64,000 bases of DNA from DTFZ01 sp964510055 (lineage in GTDB: Bacteria; Bacillota; Clostridia; Christensenellales; SZUA-584): contig CAZDZY010000001.1 in NCBI GenBank assembly GCA_964510055.1, forward strand, positions 1-64,000, in the 5' to 3' direction. Position numbers and translations under genes: made by a program. How positions within the stretch are numbered: position 1 is the first letter of the stretch; every line of letters begins with the position of its first letter. Shown piece by piece: positions 60,251 through 64,000 of this stretch. The notes below the pieces were generated by a model. It did not search any database. It was given only the letters and a program-made list of their open reading frames with translations, and had not been told where the DNA came from.

Positions 60251-60501
60251 AACGATTCTCCTGAATTGTTTCCGAAATATATGATTGATCCTACGCGTTT
60301 ATATCTGTTACATAATATAACATAATACAACACAAACCTCAATGAACGGAATATATATGAATCTAAGCTATTGATCTTTAAACGAGAAAAGCTGATTCAA
60401 ACGGCAGCAGCTTTCTTCAACTGGATTTATTTTAAGTTCACCGGAAGTGCAGCGCTGCCATATCCGGTAAAATATGCGGGCTAAAGTAAAAACTCCAGGT
60501 A

Positions 60502-61455
60502 TCAATCCTGAAGCTTTATTACCAGTTCCCGTGATTTCTCATACTTTCGTTTTACTCCGGATATCATCAGTATCCCCGCTATCACAGATGCTCCTCCAAG
60601 TATCTGCGGCAAACCGGCACGCTCACCGAGTGTGAAAACCGAGAGAAGAAATGCCGTAAAAGGTATCATGCCGGAAAAAGCGGCTGTAGTGCCCGCGTCG
60701 CAGCGCGCGACCCCGGCGTAAAACAACACGTAAGCCAGCGCCGTCGCCCCTACGCCATACCAAACGAGCCCTATCCAGCCGGGCAGATCCAAAACAGCTA
60801 TCCTTTCAGCTGGAAATTCGAACAACGCGGGAATAAGGCAGAGCGCGAAAGCTATTGCTGCCACGCATGCCGTCCTGTCTATCGGGTTTACGCTGCGCCG
60901 CAAGCTATCGCGCCGCGAAAAAACGTTGAAACACGATTCGCACGCCGCCGCGCACACTACGAGCGCGTTCCCAGCGGCGTGCTCCCATGAAAACGAGGCC
61001 GCGGTGAAATCCGCCTGCAGCGCCGCTATCCCGGCGCATGTGCATCCTATACCCGCAAGCTTTATGGGCGTAAAGCGCTCCTTTAATAATATGCGGGCAA
61101 GCGTCACGGTTATCGCGGGAGTCACGCCCGTAAGCAATCCGGCCTCAAGCGTGCTCGTGCGTTCCATACCGAGCAGCATGAACATCCGGTAAAGAAATAT
61201 GCCGGTCGCAGCCTGAAAGGCCATATGCGCCCAATCTTTCGCGCTGCATGTCTTGATCGTTATTATTATGCTTCCGATGCGGAAAGGCAGTATCGCGATG
61301 AGCGCAAAGAACAATCCTCCCGCGCCTATCGTGAATACTCCGATTTTTCCGCAAAGAAGCCGTGCGGTTACCACCACAGTGCCGGCGAGCGAAAACGCTC
61401 CCGTAAGAAACAAATATCCTGAAATTCTTTTCATATACTGCCTTTTATCTTCCAT
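60502..61455 (-). CDS. EamA-family (DMT) transporter, 317 aa
   Basis: Ten helices in two EamA repeats (the second starts near residue 165). Signature stretches include LLTGVTPAITVTLARILLKERFTPIKLAGIGCTCAG and the C-terminal EPLFT-like FTLGERAGLPQILGGASVIAG. Metabolite exporters of this type are often controlled by a divergent MocR or GntR gene, as here. Confidence 0.92.
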   Translation of the reverse strand: MEDKRQYMKRISGYLFLTGAFSLAGTVVVTARLLCGKIGVFTIGAGGLFFALIAILPFRIGSIIITIKTCSAKDWAHMAFQAATGIFLYRMFMLLGMERTSTLEAGLLTGVTPAITVTLARILLKERFTPIKLAGIGCTCAGIAALQADFTAASFSWEHAAGNALVVCAAACESCFNVFSRRDSLRRSVNPIDRTACVAAIAFALCLIPALFEFPAERIAVLDLPGWIGLVWYGVGATALAYVLFYAGVARCDAGTTAAFSGMIPFTAFLLSVFTLGERAGLPQILGGASVIAGILMISGVKRKYEKSRELVIKLQD

Positions 61456-61541
61456 ATATTCTGTTATAATAGTAGCAAGCTAAACCGGTATGTTGAAGAG
61501 CCGGTCAATATGGATTTTTACCAGTCCGGTTTGAGGTATTT

Positions 61542-62930
61542 ATGGAGTTTGAGATATCGCGCAGTTCCGATACGCCGCTGTCCCGCCAGATATACAGCCA
61601 TATACGCGAGGGAATACAGAGCGGCAAGCTCCCCTCCGGGGCGCGGCTCGCTTCGACGCGCGCGCTGTCCGTGTCGCTGGGCGTATCGCGCAGCACCGTA
61701 TGCGAAGCGTACTATATGCTTACCGCCGAGGGATTTATCGACAGCCGCCCGGGAGCGCCCACAAGGGTAAGGGAGGGCCTGTTGCTCGAACAGGCCGGTA
61801 TCTCTCCAAAACCCGAGGCCCGACGCGAACCGCATGCCATTGCCGATTTTACGACAGGCCGGCCGGATCTTCGCGAGTTTCCCATGAGGTTGTGGCTAAA
61901 ATCGCTGGAGTCTTCGATGCGCAGCCTCGATTACAGGGAATCGGGGTACCGGGGCCCGCAGGGCCTGAAGATCTTAAGGGAAGAGATAGCGTCGTGGATG
62001 TACCGCAGTCGCGGTATAACCGCCTCTCCCGGCGATATATTCATAACGAGCGGCGCCACGCAGGCGCTCTATATCATAGCTGAAATGCTTGCGCTACCGG
62101 GAAGTAAAGCAATCGTCGAAGACCCGTGCGTAGCGGGAGTGCTCGATATGCTAAGGTATGTCGGATATGAATTGCATCCCGTTCAGGTCGACAGCCGCGG
62201 GATAGCTGTTGACGTCCTTCCAAACGGCGCGCGCCTTATATACCTTACTCCTTCCCACCAATTCCCGCTCGGCAGCATACTGAGAGCCGACCGCCGCGCC
62301 GCTTTAGTGCGCCTCGCCCGCGAGACGGGTATGTATATAATAGAGGACGATTACGACAGCGAGTTCCGTCATTCCGGCTCTCCCGTATCGCCGCTCTATT
62401 CGATGGACCCTCAGCGCGTAATCTACGTGGGCACTTTCAGCAAGCTGCTGTTTCCCGCGCTGCGCATAGGGTACGCGATACTCCCCCGCGAATTGCACGA
62501 AGCCTGGAGGAGGCTGAAAGTTTACACCGACGTGCAGAATCCGTTGTGCGATCAGGCCGCCCTTGCCGAGTTTCTTAAAACCCGGAGGCTCGACCGCCAC
62601 ATACACGCCATGCGCAAGCTCTACGGCCGAAGGCGCGAAGCGCTGCTTGCGGCGCTCGGAGACGCGTTCAAAGACGGATTCCGCCCGCTCGGGGATGCGG
62701 CGGGACTGCATTTGGCCGCGCTGTTCCCGGGGCTGCGCTTTACCAACGGCTTTTCCGAAAGCGCGCGCGAAAACGGCATACGCATAGCGGCGGCGGAGGT
62801 CCACGCGGTAACGAAAGGGCTGCATGAAGATACGCTGCTGTTCGGGTACGGCCATCTAAACGAACGCGAAATAAAGGACGGCGTCCGGCTGCTTCGGGAG
62901 TTTATGGTGAAAGAAGGTTATATTAAGTAA
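61542..62930 (+). CDS. MocR/PdxR-type regulator (GntR HTH plus aminotransferase), 462 aa
   Basis: N-terminal GntR winged helix (RQIYSHIREGIQSGKLPSGARLASTRALS, shown by the core GKLPSGARLASTRALS) joined to a fold-type I aminotransferase domain with YLTPSHQFPLG, EDDYDSEFRH and the PLP-lysine motif GTFSKLLFPALRIGY. It likely senses PLP or a PLP-bound amino compound and controls the divergent EamA gene. In the 86-bp gap, AAACCGG and CCGGTTT flank an inverted arrangement with a further CCGGT between. Confidence 0.94.
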   Translation: MEFEISRSSDTPLSRQIYSHIREGIQSGKLPSGARLASTRALSVSLGVSRSTVCEAYYMLTAEGFIDSRPGAPTRVREGLLLEQAGISPKPEARREPHAIADFTTGRPDLREFPMRLWLKSLESSMRSLDYRESGYRGPQGLKILREEIASWMYRSRGITASPGDIFITSGATQALYIIAEMLALPGSKAIVEDPCVAGVLDMLRYVGYELHPVQVDSRGIAVDVLPNGARLIYLTPSHQFPLGSILRADRRAALVRLARETGMYIIEDDYDSEFRHSGSPVSPLYSMDPQRVIYVGTFSKLLFPALRIGYAILPRELHEAWRRLKVYTDVQNPLCDQAALAEFLKTRRLDRHIHAMRKLYGRRREALLAALGDAFKDGFRPLGDAAGLHLAALFPGLRFTNGFSESARENGIRIAAAEVHAVTKGLHEDTLLFGYGHLNEREIKDGVRLLREFMVKEGYIK

Positions 62931-63011
62931 ACCGCGTACGCTTGCATATTGTGGATTTATATATCAATATATTGTATAATTTATATTAAATAGATTATTA
63001 TAGAGTGGGGT

Positions 63012-63833
63012 ATGAAACGATATAAAATTGTCTCTCTTTTTTTGATCGTAACTCTGCCGTTTGCCGCCTGCGGCCGGGAGCCCGGCGTTACGGTAATATC
63101 CGTTCCGGTTGTAACTGCGCCTGAAAAAACCATAGCTCCCGGCGTTTCCGTTTCCCGGCCTGAAAATACGGCTGAGCCTAAAAAGCAATATGGCGTCTTT
63201 GAAGAGCCCGGCGGCATGCCTATGACGATACCCGATTTAAGCGAAACAGATAAAGCGAAATTTGATCCTGGTAAAGTGTACGAATATCTCATTACGTCTC
63301 CTTATGCATGTCATCATTACATAATAAACGGAGCGCAGAAAAAAGAAGGCAAGCTTTACTTAACTATAACAGATGAAGTACATTTTAACGAACAAACCGA
63401 GGCCACAAATCTGCTGATAAATATGTTCTCATTATCTGAGAAAAATATATTGGAGCTGCGTGAGTTTTCAGGAGGTTCTTTCGACGAAGGGGAGTTCACG
63501 ATGGTGAAATCTATAATATGCAGCAAAATGCTTAATCCCATCCCCGTTTCGGAAAATGCTTATATCGAAATTGAAAACGAAGAGACCTTGGAGACGGAGC
63601 AGCTTACAACACTGGAATTTGCCGATTCGCTTTTAGACGGTAAAAGCGAAAATAACAGCCTTGAACTGTATTATATGTATTTTGAGTGCTCCGATAACGA
63701 AATAACCGCAATATATCAGGGGAGCAGCGGTTACGAGGATTGGGGTGAAGGTAGCTTCGGCAGTAATGACCCGTGGTGTGACGATTATGACTACAAGGGC
63801 GACTACGAAGACGAGGGCGGCTACGAAGATTAA
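63012..63833 (+). CDS. Lipoprotein, 273 aa
   Basis: Lipobox PFAAC near residue 20, then a Pro/Val/Thr-rich linker and an acidic domain, with a Gly/Asp/Tyr-rich C-terminus (DYKGDYEDEGGYED). Not recognised. The frame remains open and coding-like after the TAA, so the protein may be a truncated form of a longer one. Confidence 0.7.
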   Translation: MKRYKIVSLFLIVTLPFAACGREPGVTVISVPVVTAPEKTIAPGVSVSRPENTAEPKKQYGVFEEPGGMPMTIPDLSETDKAKFDPGKVYEYLITSPYACHHYIINGAQKKEGKLYLTITDEVHFNEQTEATNLLINMFSLSEKNILELREFSGGSFDEGEFTMVKSIICSKMLNPIPVSENAYIEIENEETLETEQLTTLEFADSLLDGKSENNSLELYYMYFECSDNEITAIYQGSSGYEDWGEGSFGSNDPWCDDYDYKGDYEDEGGYED

Positions 63834-64000
63834 GCGGTCCCGGGAGATTCGTCTGGCCTTACCGATGTTGAGTGCGATCCCAAGGCGCCGGTTACGGCCC
63901 CCCTGCCCAAATTACTGCTGGGAATAAAAAGCGTAACAATGAAAACGCTTCTTAAAAACACTGACAGCGAAATCTATTCGGACAACGTTTGGTTCGAATA
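63834..64000 (+). other. Open frame continuing past the lipoprotein stop to the window end
   Basis: In the same frame as the lipoprotein, after its TAA, 55 codons run to the end with no stop and read like a beta-strand domain (KSVTMKTLLKNTDSEIYSDNVWFE, given in part as SVTMKTLLKNTDSEIYSD). It could be the rest of the gene after a nonsense change, or a new gene whose start is the ATG at about 63939. Confidence 0.45.

Noticed and set aside
60361..60430. Terminator AAAAGCTG/CAGCTTTC after the EamA gene
   Set aside because: The stem is bulged, the loop is 13 nt and there is no T-run on the needed strand.
1..64000. tRNA, rRNA, CRISPR arrays, phage integrases or insertion sequences
   Set aside because: None was recognised on either strand by eye; a dedicated scan would be needed for tRNAs, but no cloverleaf was apparent.

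Overview
The window looks like chromosomal DNA of an uncultured, spore-forming, low-to-medium GC member of the class Clostridia. The support is four CotF-like spore coat genes at two loci, an iron-sulfur type two-subunit serine dehydratase, a SatD/DUF3307 pair, Gram-positive type lipoproteins, strong AGGAGG ribosome binding sites, several TTG starts and heavy use of ATA isoleucine codons. A run of ten Ns at 5465-5474 marks an assembly gap, so this is probably a draft or metagenome contig.

Layout. 240-5271: dCMP deaminase, then a two-gene type IIA topoisomerase operon closed by a strong terminator. 5284-9641 (minus strand): a broken hybrid sensor kinase, then a PadR-DUF1700-DUF4097-zinc ribbon-DUF4097 envelope operon. 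9755-12342: peptide deformylase, an AT-rich orphan, an aspartate/glutamate racemase family protein, a 117-bp palindromic repeat and two CotF-like genes. 12472-16894: an overlapping housekeeping operon recX-birA-P1 peptidase-acpS-nnr, with a 100-bp tandem duplication at the acpS/nnr junction. 16985-19610: three tandem paralogous membrane proteins. 19677-24873: an LUD protein, a BlaI-type repressor with its membrane partner and two operators, sdaAB-sdaAA, a regulated 28-codon gene and two more spore coat genes. 25188-32845: a 1637-residue secreted protein with Ig-like repeats and a polar amino acid ABC importer. 32945-41557 (minus strand): membrane and lipoprotein genes of unknown role, a metallophosphoesterase split by an amber codon, mgsA, murF and ddl. 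41726-44235: satD-DUF3307 behind an inverted repeat, and small genes. 44238-50146: a detoxification or resistance-like cluster with two GNAT acetyltransferases, an alpha/beta hydrolase, a SAM methyltransferase, a nucleotidyltransferase, a MATE exporter and a PAP2 phosphatase. 50241-64000: polysaccharide deacetylase, an ABC/FtsX exporter, a cyclic-phosphate receiver protein, an acyltransferase, lipoproteins, and a divergent EamA exporter/MocR regulator pair.

The most striking signal is in the resistance-like cluster. The methyltransferase (46049-46738) and the nucleotidyltransferase (46976-47787) each have the same leader design: a TTGACA-N18-AATAAT promoter, then after 11-12 nt an ATG opening a short leader ORF that begins Met-Cys/Trp-Ile-Arg, then an intrinsic terminator before the gene. 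In the methyltransferase leader an alternative helix competes with the terminator. This resembles ribosome-mediated transcription attenuation as known for antibiotic resistance genes, but the leader peptides are not ones I recognise.

Gene decay is frequent. I see a deleted and frameshifted kinase, an amber-interrupted phosphoesterase, a 1-nt frameshift in the nucleotidyltransferase and a truncated copy of a membrane protein tail. Some of these may be sequencing errors.
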